Source: Balanoglossus misakiensis (taxonomy: Eukaryota; Hemichordata). Taken from it: a stretch of DNA of 64,000 nt. Under the pieces are notes generated by a model. The model did no database searches. It was not told where the DNA came from and saw only the letters and a list, made by a program, of their open reading frames with translations. Position 1 is the stretch's first letter, and every line of letters begins with the position of its first letter. Positions 13,704-26,374 of the stretch are shown here, piece after piece. The stretch spans positions 13,454,001 through 13,518,000 of the forward strand of contig CM082576.2 in NCBI GenBank assembly GCA_040954595.2, given 5' to 3'. Both the position numbers and the translations under genes were made by a program.

Positions 13704-16174
13704 GAAAACACGTACATGCTTCATCTAATCAGATTCAAAAACTTTGCAATATTGCAAGAATGCCATTGTGCTAGTCGATTGTCAAGCAGTGCCATGCTCG
13801 ATCTTGTAAAATAATAGAGTATCACGGAAGTTTGGAGGATTTTCATCCGGCGTATGAGGACAATGGAGCACACTAACGCCTTCAAGTACTAGACCTACTA
13901 CTATACATGTACCTGTATATCCTATTTAGGTTTCACTGGCATGCACGATATGAATGTGAGTGCATGCTATAAGCCAACACTTCGCGATTTCTCACTGACG
14001 TTGTCTGCATCGTCCCTGAATGAATAACGAAAACCAGAACCAAGTATAGGCGCTGCGATATTAGTCGCGTCTAACCTGGGTCCAACTCGGTGACGTCATT
14101 CGCGGGAAATCAGAATCGCGCCCCGAATCAAATTTATCGTTTTAATAACACAAGCTGCATGCACAGGGGATGCTTGAATTCTGGAGTTCTCATTTGATGT
14201 CTGCTTAATGCTTGATCGAATATTGATTTGTGGATTGGCTTTCAGATGAGAAGTGAAATAGGAGACGTTTTCTATCTTGTAGGATATCATCCAACGCGCT
14301 CTACCCATTTACTGTTCAACGCTGGGGTCGACAGATCATCGTGCCGTTTCTTTTTTTTTACCTGCGCCCCTCTTTTCGCCCGCTGTTTATACGAGTTCCT
14401 TTACTCATTTCAATATTTGTGTGTATTTACACTACTCTCTCTATCTGGTTTAGATGTTGACACTTAACCATGTGACACCCGTATTTTAACGCAAACAGGT
14501 GCTCTATCTGTTTCTGTGATATCCACTTATTAGAATTCCTGGAAATCACATCAAAGTGACAATTTTTCACGTGGGCTACCCGAGTTTTAACGTTTATGTA
14601 CTTCAAGTCATTTTTTCACCGTGGGTGAACGCTGAAAATGATCCGAAGTCTCTCCGGACGCAAAGAGAATAGAGAAGGTTCCTTTCTGAGGAAAAGTGCG
14701 ATCATTCGTTTTTTCTTCTTCTGATACTAAATTATTGAACCGTGAAACTACTGGTAAAACCAGGCGATTTAATAGTTCAGCAATACTATACGGATGAACG
14801 CGCGACTTAGTCGACGGTGATACTGCAATGTGGCGAAATCAGTATCGGGTCGTCTAAGAGGACAACTTATTTTGCTGTCGGGAGAAAGTATTTTGTGTAG
14901 AAATCCTCCCTAAGTGACGGCTTCCTTTCACATATTCATTTTATGACAGATGTTTTTGTTATTCTAGAATAACTGGCTTATGGCAAGGTTGGCTAATGTT
15001 TGAACACTCATGTTATCAATGACAGGGGGATCACCGATCAGTGAAATCGAACGAGTCGCTTCCGATCAAGGCAGTAACGGTCCTTTGAAAAACCAAAACG
15101 AATCCAAAATTATTCGCAACAATAACGTTGCTTTGTTATTTTTCGAAGATAGTATATTCTTCGCTGGCCCGTGGATCTAAAAATATGGACGCTCTTCTAC
15201 GGTGTAAATATTAATAAGCTGATCGTCCACCCAGTTTTGGCCTGAGGGACGAGTTCGGGAGGTCAGGGGTCATTTCAAGATGCAGAAAATCTATTCAGTC
15301 GAATAAGATACTGCTCGGAGGGACGTGGCTCCCTATTTACTCAACCTGCACTCAAAATCAAGAACGGTCGGGTTAAAATTTCCTCCGAACAAAGAAATCG
15401 AGATGCCTGTTGGTTGACATGCAGACGGACTGCTCTCTTCTCAAGTCGGGCGATGAAAGTCACGTGATGCCGACAAGTCACGCAAACTCCTGTAAGTTTA
15501 GATGGTTTTGAAAGGGACAATTCTTCAACACTTCTAACTTACAATATGAACTAAACAGTCTCTGTAACAATAAAATTGGGACTGATGGGAAAACGATTTC
15601 ACAAAAAGCTGAGATGGACTTTGCGGGAGGATCATATCAGCAGAGGCTCTGATGTCGACGTAACTGCGCATGTCCAGAAAATGGAAATTTCAACCAAAAC
15701 CGGATTTCCAATAAGATAACATTTCAGGGCTAACGCATCGCATCCTGTCTGAAACAAGATCGAAAAACCGAAGAAAATAATTTCATTGGACAGGTCAAAG
15801 GTCACAGTCGTCACTGAGTTCGAGTACTGTCTCGGACATATTTATATTTTTAACTGATTTGCATTTTGAGTTGGTAAGTCTTTGGTTCTGTGATACCTGT
15901 TTGGTTAAGGTTCACACGCAGCCTACCCACAGTGTTATGTTCACCATATTTGCTTGTTTCCGTCCACCGCCTGTTCATCGTGGCGCACCGCAACTTTTCT
16001 CAGGTTGCACGCCGAGGTCTAAATATTGGCGCAGGAGCATCAAACACCACAAGGCCTAATATTTGATCTTCAGACGCAGGGTATGATATTACACTCATTG
16101 TACACAGAGTTTAAAAAAAAACAGAACACATTTCCGCGCCACAAAAGGCGGATACACTATATAAAAATACTCAA
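13704..16174. other. Non-coding, no supported gene
   Basis: A perfect CRE palindrome at 14091-14098 is the only discrete motif noted. Open frames on both strands are short and without recognisable domains. Confidence 0.6.
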
Positions 16175-16980
16175 TTAGGCTGCATTCACAAACACCTCTG
16201 GAGGGGGGGGCAGGAGAATTGAGGGGGGGGATTTGAAAAAATTGAGGGTATGTAAGGGGGGGGATTTGAAATAATTTAGGGACTGAAAGGGGGGGACTTG
16301 AAAACTTTGACGACTAAATATTTATTTTGAGTCCACAAAAATGCAGTTTCGCGCCCTTTATTTTACAAAATTTTCTAATGTGGGAGGGGGACACCCCCTC
16401 CCACACCCACCCCCTCCATTTATCAACACCTTTCAAACATTGACTGGTTTATCTAGTGTCCCAGGTCAGGGGACTTGCCCCCACCCCATGATAACTTTGA
16501 GCGCGCGGCGGTTAAATTTGTCCTCCCCAACATACCGGTAGTTGAGTTAATGTGCTTTTGCCAGGTTCATTAAAATGCAGCTTTGAGCTCTGTATTTTAT
16601 AAAATTTTCTTACGTGGGAGGGGGACACCCCCTCCCAAACCCACCCCCTTCAATTCTTGGTTTACAATGTCTCCCAACACAGAATACAGATACTTAAAAA
16701 ATAAAAACAATGTTCAGTTTTAATACCCACTGATGAGGGGAAACATCAGTTTCAAATTCTTTTCATGGGAGCGCTGTTTTTCTTTTTTACAAGATAGATA
16801 GGTGATGTGTTTTGCTGAGTGGAAGAAAATGGGGGGGGGACTTGAAAATTTTAGCAGTTCGGAAGGGGGGGATTTGAAAATATTTCGGGTTGTTGAGGGG
16901 GGGCATGTGAAAATTAACGGTAAAAAAAATTGAATTCTCCCGCCCCCCCCCCTCCAGAGGTGTTTGTGAATGCAGCCTTA
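16175..16980. mobile_element. Non-autonomous DNA transposon with inverted termini and G-rich internal repeats (~0.8 kb)
   Basis: The left end reads AGGCTGCATTCACAAACACC then CTCTGGAGGGGGGG (from 16177); the right end is its reverse complement, ending GGTGTTTGTGAATGCAGCCT at 16978. TTA stands outside both ends (16175-16177 and 16978-16980, overlapping the A) and could be a short target duplication. Inside are several copies of a G-run followed by ATTTGAAAA or ACTTGAAAA (16218-16310 and 16830-16915), and a direct duplication carrying GTGGGAGGGGGACACCCCCT (16380-16400 and 16613-16633). No transposase frame is present, so mobilisation would need an autonomous partner. The superfamily is not determined. 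Confidence 0.8.
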
Positions 16981-19900
16981 GGGGAAGTAATATGGCGTCA
17001 AAGCCAACCAAATAAAATCGGGCAAGCGTTTTGGGGGAAAATGGAAAAGTCAGTACCACGTTTTAGCTTTTAGATTTCGATAGAGTTGCGGAGATCCGCA
17101 TAATTATAAATTAACGCAAAAATAAATCAAAACTAAAATAAAGTTGGCTTTTTGACAAAAAAATAGGCTGGGTCCAGTGAAGGAACTACTATGTCGGACA
17201 GGAGAAATTAACAATGAATTGTATTGTATTTTAAATCAAACAAAGTCCCACGAAGTCACGTGAATGCCAGTGGCATCTGAGAGGGCGGCTTCTGATCCTA
17301 TTGTTGCGCCGAGAGAAACAAAGACAAGGGACTGGGATGAAATTCTGAACTATGCCGCGGACAGTGTAGTGGTCTGTGTGTAGCGCCCAACAGAACCAAA
17401 ATAAAGCTAAGCAGATTATTGATTTTGGAGAAGAGAAAAAACCCCACGGAGATCCATCGATGCGACGGACGAGCAAATTTCGATGCAACCACCAGCAACC
17501 TATTTAAACCAAATAAACGTTTCTAATTAAGACATTTAACAACAATTCGCGAAATGCTACTCGGCAGATGGAAAGTCTATTTTTGAAATCACAATGTTGG
17601 TTCAATTTTACGTTCGAAAACGCTATCAAAATATGCTTAGTGTTGACAATCACTTACAGCCGGGTAATTTGAATCGGGCCCTGATACCAACGTGACATAC
17701 GTCTATTTCCAAGCAGTATTCGATACCCACCGACTCATTTGGAAAATTGAGACGGTTATTTTTTTTTTGGTCGGGAATGAAAGGCGGTGTAACTTAACAT
17801 GATACTAGACGTCTGATGACCAGCTGCGTGGCGGGAAAATAGAACTGAAAATGGGATCGGAAAATGGCGGAGGGATTGACGCTGGAGACAAGGTGGTTCC
17901 TATGGGAATGGGGTAAATGCACACGGTCGTCTGCGTATCTCAACCGCCAATCTAGCTAATTTCCTAACACTCATTGTTTGCCTTATGTAGCATGGGTGTG
18001 TCAGATCAACTTGTACACAGATAGCGCTAAGGAGACCTCGTGTACTATAATACCAACAATGATTGAAAAAAAAAACCGTGCACTAGATTTTTAAAATCGC
18101 GGTCTACGTGTCTACAATTTGCCGCACATCACCATGTTAGCCAAGATAACCGTTTCTTATTAACAATTACAGGTAGCAAAGATACAGATGACAGGAACCG
18201 TCACAATAGTGTAATACCGCGTTTAAGCGTTGATTGACGGGTAAATTAATTTTCAGGGCCATTGTTTAATTACGTATTCTCCGATGCCGATGGATTAGAC
18301 CCCAAAATAGCTTCTGTTATATTCCATATGATATCGCAATCATTGGCCCGTTAAAACGTTATTCATACTTCGGATGTGGCCGTGTTATTCAAAGACCGTG
18401 ACTGAATCCTGACAAAACGACCAAAGGGAAAGACACGATGGGGGGGGGGGGGGAGGGGGTGTGCGAAACACCCGCAACGCGAGTCTTTAACACACAACAC
18501 CACGGTTTTTACCTCTTTACGACCAAAATCACTGCAGTTTAACAATCGCGCAGTGAAAGGGGGGTCATAGTGGGCGGGTTAACTTCGCTGTAATTATCAT
18601 CGATTTCAAGATGTGATAAGATACCGCGCACGGTCATGTACAAACACACGCAGCTTGCTGGATCGTAATACTTGCATTATGTTCTCAAGTATAAACCAGT
18701 TCGCGGTGAATGGAGCACGGTGTTTCGCATTAATTGTTCTCGGCGGAGAGTAAATACGCCGGGGCACTGCTGGCTTCTTTGTTTGTACATCATGACGACA
18801 AAGCAGGTATAACCGCGTCTCATCATCACGGTTTGAAAGCAGGGTCACTTTCAGTAATAAAATGCGACCAAGGTGAAGAATTTGATTGCGGCAACTGGTT
18901 TTCGGTCGTTCATCAACAATTGTGTTCATGGTTTAATATAAATTTGTAATATACTAAAATATAACAACTTCATTGATGTTTTCCTATGCAATAATTCAAA
19001 TGTTTGTCTCAACGTTCAACTTAGTGTTTTCATTTTTGTGAAAATGACGCGAAATTATATTTTTTTAAATTCATTGTTTTTGTTTGGCATTGATGTAATT
19101 TTAGCGTGTAGTCTCTTTATTCTCTTTATTAGTTTTTTGTCTTAAATCTAATCTGGTTCTCGAAATGAGTTGTATTATTATTATCTAATATTTTATGTCT
19201 TTGTTCAAGTTTCCAATTCACATTAGTCCTTGAAGCTTGGAAACACAGACCAAATATCAACCCCGGTTAATGCAGCATTTGTACCGCGTTTATGTCACCG
19301 TTCTGGGTCGCTTGGCGCCAGTGTACAATTCATTTCCCGCGCGCACTATTGTACCGACAAGGGTGGTATTGTCACGCTGGTGTCGAAAGTTGACAGCGGC
19401 TAGCTCTTGGCTGGGGACAGAAACCGTGCCGGGGCGCTGCATGACATCGCGAGTAACGCGTTAAAAGAAAATTGTTTTAGAACATTTACAAGTGTACATA
19501 AACAGGTCGCATATGGGGTCATATTTATACAATTGTTGCATCCACCGTTTAGACATTATTAACCAAAGAGATTTGGATTGATCAATTCAGTTTACCTTTA
19601 TGTGACAATGAACAATGCACTTCAACTAATAAAAGCAGCTCGTAACAGATGCTCGCAACTTGTTGACGTCATTGGTACAAATATGCGAAATGTTTAAATG
19701 AATGTCTCATCATCATGCATCATCGGAAATAATAGTGAACATAATGTTCCGTGTTCGCGAGTGAATGAAAACAGATGAATAGATGTTGCACAGTTCAAGT
19801 AGTGTTACTCTATGTAACATCAGTCTTACTGAGTTCCTTTCGTATTCTGATACTGAACTGAACTTAGAACCCCCTCTCCAGTCCACTGCCGCTATCATGA

Positions 19901-22639
19901 TGCATGAAATGGATGTTGTACTAGTATATTAAACTAGTCGTACACTGAGGCATCTGGTGAAAATGGACGTTGTTTGAACTATGTCGCTATGGCCCGAACC
20001 TCAGAAGTGTCAAACGACGACAATCGATGTCACTTGAAGTAAATGAACGGTTCTACATTTTGTAAAGCTTTCCAAACTGAAATGGAATTTCCGCACGCGA
20101 AGGGGTGGCTCGTCGCTGGCAACGTTTGCCAGTCGGTGGCATGTGGGTTTTTTTTCTAACACGCAGCCCCCATTAGCAGCCTACTCATGCACTCGTTCGT
20201 TGCCATGGGCGACACTTTCGTTGCCATGGGCGAATGTTTTGGCGTCGGGTCGTTTAAAAAAGGTTGCGGTGAGTTTCAGACCGACCAATATCAGACCGGA
20301 TCAGGAGAGAGTAATCGGTTTGAAATGATCTGTCGTCACGAAACCAAGGCGTCGATGATTTATCCTGAAATAGCATGGTAATAGAGTACAAATATTCATT
20401 TGAGAAAAATTGCATTCTAGAACAAAAATTTACAATTTTTTTTCCAGATTAAGTAATATCAATGTTCAGAATAACGTCTAGTAGAACGAGTATCACGTCT
20501 GTCAATCAATGATCGTATTATATTGAAACCGAATTCAGCTCACCCTAGAATAAGACACGGGGATTTTCCTAGGAAAGCGTACGAAGTATGTTTTGCCATG
20601 GGCTACGTCCTGTACTGAACTAAATCTTTAATCCGCCTTGATTGAACAACATCAATGTTTTATTACAGAAAGATTTCGCACATTGCTCGAGTCTGACACA
20701 CGAAGTCGCCAGACACCGAGATGTTCGGGAGATTTCACAGCAGAACTCCAATAAATGCAGTGTTTTTGGTCTGTCTGCTTGAGTGTAACTTGCAACGTGT
20801 GCAGAGTTGACGTTCTTGCTGACTTGCACTGTGACTAGGCCGGGTGGGATGACTAACTTTAAGTATATCATGCATATTTGACGACTTCCTTCAAAGTATA
20901 CGGACACGACGAGAAGATTAGCGCCACTAAAAGGACGCGCACCCAATATAGCCCGTCTGTTTCCAATGAAACAATATACAACGATTCTGTCGTCTTATTT
21001 ACTAGCTAGTACTAAAAAAAATTCGTATTTGTCTGTCATGAAAAGAGCATTATGTGTTTGGTGACTTTTGATGATAGTACTGTCTCTAGCAAACACTTCA
21101 TGTCATCGGGGCGGTGTTCTTGGTAGCAGCAATTCAGAAACCCGACAATACAGAACATTTCCTGATTAGGATATATCAAATAGCAAAAAAGATGATTACT
21201 AGACCTGCTTGTTGAACACTTAGTTTAATTACAGAAATATTTCAAAACTAGCAAAAGAACTCATCACTGATTTTGGGGTTCCTTTTTTGATTTTTAATAA
21301 AAGTATTGTACGATCCAGTTTCTTTTGCTTCACAATTTTCCGCCAATTCCATCTGTTCAATAAAATTGCTATCTGGGAACACGTGTATGAAACCCGCATT
21401 TACCCATTCTCTATTAAACAAGAATTTCTTTTTTACAAGAAATATTCTTATTTCCTCTTTTCCCCAGAACAAATAACTCGGTGTGATCCCCCCTTTAAAT
21501 CACTTTACTGACATTCAACCCTGATTTTCGCAGATGAAATATTCACTGTTGATTAAAAACGGAAATTTCATTACTGGAACACTTTTAAAGACAAATAACA
21601 GGAATACCTCCATCATTAGTACAGTTAAATTTGAGATTGTTGATATGGCGAAATGTTCCATTAATTGTTTGTGTCTCACCAATCGTTCCGATGTAATTCA
21701 TTTTTAACAGCAACATCTCCACTGTACATCATAAGCTGTGGTAACAAATCAAGTATATACTGTATGTTATTTCTTGTTATTATACAGGAGTATAGCAAAA
21801 CGGTGCAGTAGATAAACAGAAAAATAATACTTGCCATAGCATCTCTATTGAGAAAACAGTGTGAATATTCTTCAATGCAACATGGCCTGTCTTATTATTG
21901 GAATATGATAAATAATTAAATCCGCCATGAAAATAGTTACAGCCGCATTAAACAAAGAAATGAAATAGAAATCTGATTATTTCTGATGGTTATTGTCGAC
22001 AGTGAAAATTCTGATTACTATCAACAACGTGGCGGATGCATTTAATAAATGACGTCAGTCTTTCCACATTCATTGAAAATAAGGCAACGTATTATAGAAT
22101 GAACTAAAGCGACTCTGTAACTCAATGTTAGAAGGTTCAGTGCCAACTACTAAGGCCGGCTGTCATGTTGAAAACAGGCCTGGCGGGGAAGATTACCGTA
22201 TGATCACTGACGAAGTGCGATGTTCAACTGCTTGTAAAAGATTTGCCTGGAGTTCGTGGCCACGCGTCCGAGAGGATAAATTATGAATGTGATTTTCTCG
22301 TTCAGGCGTCTCTTACTTTCAAAATCCAAAGTAAATACTTTATGCGGGGGGGGGGGGGGGGAAGTTTGTGAATCGTAATTTGTTTCCTCCGCAAAGGGAT
22401 CTTGAAAAATCTGATCGCCAGCAGGTTTGCAGAAACACACGCAACAGTTTACAACTCGGTATAGGCAACCAAAAATATTTTCTTTTTTTTCAATCCGACT
22501 TCACAATCATAGCCAATACCTACAACTTCTGGCTATTTTCTGAGAATTTTTGTTTGTGTATCAACTACACTTCCTTGTTCTCCCTACAGTATCTCTAAAC
22601 GCACAATTTACTGCTTGTCCACAAGTCGTGCACATGTAC
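16981..22639. other. Non-coding, no supported gene
   Basis: G run at 18440-18453 followed by a second G block, G run at 22346-22361 (16 bases, the longest with one at 40.9 kb), CRE palindromes at 19664 and 22050, and two X-box-like sites near 20.2 kb. 18240-18300 combines SOX-type CATTGTT with TAATTA. Confidence 0.6.
20194..20235. repeat. 21 bp tandem duplication containing two X-box-like sites
   Basis: TTCGTTGCCATGGGCGA occurs at 20196-20212 and again at 20217-20233. Each copy holds GTTGCCATGG, the left half of an RFX X-box. Confidence 0.85.
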
Positions 22640-22787
22640 ATGTGTGCCGATCATTGTTATTGTTGACAAACGCGTTCAAGTCCGGCCTGGAGTAAACAAC
22701 AACAACAATGCCGAGTATATACACATGGGCTATGGCGAGAAGATGAAGACTATCATAGCCACAAACGCCTTCAAGTCCGGCCTGCAG

Positions 22788-22821
<34 letters not shown>

Positions 22822-22962
22822 CGAGTGTATACAAATGGGCTATGGCGACAAGATGAAGACTAACATAGCCACACTTCAGGGAGTCGAACAAGAAGCCATG
22901 GTTGATAGCCTGAACAAAATATTGAAAAAAATAGTCAAAAGTTACAGATAGCGGACCTTTAA
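22640..22962. mobile_element. Partial copy related to the 25.3 kb MITE, with an internal tandem duplication
   Basis: The right part (22869-22962) aligns with the right arm of the 25297-25661 element: GTCGAACAAGAA, AAAATAGT, AAAGTTACAG, and an end ACCTTTAA at 22955-22962. The middle shares TTATTGTTGAC and AAGTCCGG with the centre of that element. No matching left end was found, so the copy looks truncated or rearranged. The middle is duplicated in tandem (see the separate repeat entry). Confidence 0.55.
22666..22870. repeat. Two-unit tandem duplication with expandable CAA tract
   Basis: Unit 1 is 22666-22760 (95 bp) and unit 2 is 22761-22870 (110 bp). Both contain TTCAAGTCCGGCCTG, AGTAAACAACAACAAC and ATGGGCTATGGCGA, with few substitutions. 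The length difference is almost entirely extra CAA triplets in unit 2. On the minus strand the CAA tract reads as poly-Val in one frame, an artefact. Confidence 0.9.
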
Positions 22963-25296
22963 AACACTGCCTTGTTTTGTGACCTTTGACCTTGACTACG
23001 CAGGCGTATATGATGGACACGTCATACGCAGAAACACGAAGATTCATACTTGTGGGCTGTTTTATTAAATATCTATACTTTTGGCATGCATCATAGCGTC
23101 ACGTGTGTAGGCCTATACGTTACGTCAACAAGATGGCGTGACCCAACACAGCGGGATGTGATACACCCCTCGTACGGGGTGCTAACATGTGATTTAATGT
23201 AGCTGGAAGGATCCTTCATTGGACTTATGGAAAAAAGTTATAATACATATTTGTCAGATAAATGATTATTTTTATTTATAAAAAAGTGTCCCGTCTCGCA
23301 CGCTGTGGCATATAAAATTACAACTGTACACGAATAAGCAATACTACTTTCGATTGATATGTCCGCATAGTGTAAACTGCCAAGATTCCACGCATTACCC
23401 ATCACTGCGGCTCCTTATCTGCAACATGTTATAAAACAGATTAAAACTACACGGATCGTAGCCTAGTTTCTGCCATAAATGACGGAGATCCGTCAACCAC
23501 TGCCGGTTGGTATTCTTATAGAGTCTTGGAGACACATCAAAATAGAGTGAAAGTGCGCTGTATGATATATGTTTGGTTCGTGTTATACTGCACAGACGGC
23601 GAGTATGCCTCTTCTAATGCTCTATGAACCACACGGGTTAATTAAAAGTGATGCCCCTATTAACCCCCGCCGCGAATTATCCCCGAATTATCTCGTCGCA
23701 ACTATATTCAAATACAAAGGCCTGTCGCCCTTTCCATCGTCACTGCGTCACCGGGCTGTGATTTCGCCCGAGCCGACAAAAGTAGCCGAAATGGAAAGAC
23801 GGCTGACATCCACTGTGTTATGAAATTCAAAGTCCTGACAAGGAGTTTAGTGTTCCCTGTGCCAGAGTTAATTTGTTTGATCTAGGTCAGCCCCCGTGCT
23901 TCTCAGGTTGAAGTGGGAGGTTTAAGAAATATGGCGGAGTCATTAAGAGTAATCTGATACCTATTCACAATCTAGTCAATAACAATTGGATTAGAGACTG
24001 GACCATTGGTGCCCTTTGTGATGGGGAGGTTCTTGTCAATAAGAGTGGGGCTGTACACAGCCTGTGCACGCAATCACTTCCGTACCAGTTGACCGGTCAC
24101 ATAGAACGGCTAAAACAGCTATGGCTTATTCGTCGCTGCCGCCGACTAGGGTGGCTTTCGCCGTTGATGTGAAAAAAAACCCTCCTGAGATGAAGTTTTT
24201 CGCTGGAGGGGAAACGGAATTGGGAGGAGTGACCGACTCGCCTCGTTGCACATAGCAGCATGACCTGAATTTCAACAAAGTCATCCCCATACAACGAATG
24301 TACTCCGCCGTGTTACAGCTATGCCAGCTCCAACGCTAAACATATGCGACCTTATATATCACATCCACGCTCCCTACTTTTTCTGAACTTCCCGTGGCTG
24401 CGCGCGGGCCACTGTACAAACATATTGATTTTTTTAGGGCCGGGGAAACGAAGTTAACCGTCTTCAGCTTAAGCCAGCGCGCCTCCAAAAAACTTTTGCT
24501 TGAAAATTGGCGCGACGCGTGGCTGTCGGTATACCTTTTGTAACTGCGCGCACCGAAGGGCGCGACTTACACGTTTTAACACTGCGCGACTCAATTGTTT
24601 CTCCATTCTTCACTAAAACAAACTTCTGTCTATAAAAACAAAGGTGAAATTGCTAATTAAACAACACGAGACAAATTCCGTATGTAAGGTAGTGCGAGAC
24701 TGCGATACAAAAAAAAAATCCAAGCGGTAGATCCGTCTCAGGACTTCAATGGTGTCATTGTCAAGCTTTTCTCTGATCTGACGGTTCTTTCATGAACACC
24801 GTGACATGCAGGCCCAGAAGCAATTCCATAAGAACAAACCGGCAAGATTCCTCTTTTGATTAAATATATACCAGACTTATTGATGTGGCGTGCCACACAA
24901 ACACACACACACGCACAAGCACGACCCCACCCCCATCTATTACACTGTCCGACGGTCGCCGCAAGACAAGGACACTCACACCGAGTTTTCAACGCGGTGG
25001 GCCCCTTCCACTCCACCGAACCGCACTGACTATACTATGCCATTCCATTGGTTGCCCTTTTTGTTCACATTCTAAATGTTGACTTTGGTAACTCATTCAA
25101 GACTAGTGTTCCGATAATGAGGCTTTTAAGTTGATTTCACTGCTGGGTAAATGCCTTTTTGTCCGACAATCACTGGACACGCCGCCCAGAATATTCGCGC
25201 CATTGCATCTGGGATCGTCCAGACTATATATATAGAACACACCCCACACTACGAATTACAGCATGCATACGGCGTGACACATAAATACAAAACGCT
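22963..25296. other. Non-coding, no supported gene
   Basis: A CpG-rich patch with many GCGCGC and GGCGCG words lies at about 24390-24600. It could be a regulatory CpG cluster or an old repeat. No coding frame is credited. Confidence 0.55.
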
Positions 25297-25661
25297 TTAA
25301 AGGCCCAGTAGCTGTAACTTTGATAATGTTTTCAGTTGTTTTTTTGTTCTATGAGTCACCTACGGTTTCTTGTTCTACTCCCTACATCACGTTGATACAT
25401 GTAATATGCCAAGTATTCAGCGTGCCACCACAGTCAATATATGCATTACCAGCGATGTTATTGTTGACTACTGAATTTTAGTCCGGTCTAATATTCAAAT
25501 ATCAACAATACCATGGCACATTACAAGCCTATATATTTTGGTGAGGAGCTCCATACTTGGCACTTAGGCATGCTTTAGTGAGTAGAACAAGAAACAGAAG
25601 GTGTTGAATAAAATAAAAATAGTGAAATGATCATCGAAAGTTACAGCTACTGTTGCTTTAA
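25297..25661. mobile_element. MITE with ~130 bp imperfect terminal inverted repeats and TTAA ends
   Basis: The left arm TTAAAGGCCCAGTAGCTGTA (from 25297) pairs with the right arm, whose reverse complement reads TTAAAGCAACAGTAGCTGTA (from 25661). Pairing continues inward through GTTTCTTGTTCTACTC and TGCCAAGTAT. Both ends carry TTAA, consistent with a TTAA target duplication (Kolobok or piggyBac type). There is no coding capacity. A long CATA microsatellite begins about 30 bp beyond its right end. Confidence 0.75.
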
Positions 25662-25690
25662 ATATAAGAGATAGGTTGTTGCATGGACTT

Positions 25691-25934
25691 CATACACATA
25701 CATACTATACATACATAGTATACATACTATACTATACATACATACATACACACACACATACATACATACATACATACATACATACATACATACATACATA
25801 CATACATACATACATACATACATACATACATACATACATACATACATACATACATACATACATACATACATACATACATACATACATACATACATACATA
25901 CATACATACATACATACATACATACATACATACA
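25691..25934. repeat. CATA tetranucleotide microsatellite (~240 bp)
   Basis: Irregular CATA/CTATA at the left, a short CA tract near 25749-25758, then a virtually perfect CATA array of about 44 units to 25934. It starts about 30 bp after a MITE. Tyr/Cys/Met and Ile/His/Thr open frames here are artefacts. Confidence 0.98.
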
Positions 25935-26109
25935 TTGCTTTAATACGAAAATATATTCAGGGTAGTCAATCAATCACTTCCAGGAATATATTCCTCTTAC
26001 TTTTGAAAGATTAAAATATGACATAGTAGTAGCATTATACTCAGGTAAGATAAGTTATCATGGCCGTGCAAAACGATCTACAGCGTCAACAAGTTATACA
26101 GTCCAGTGA

Positions 26110-26374
<265 letters not shown>

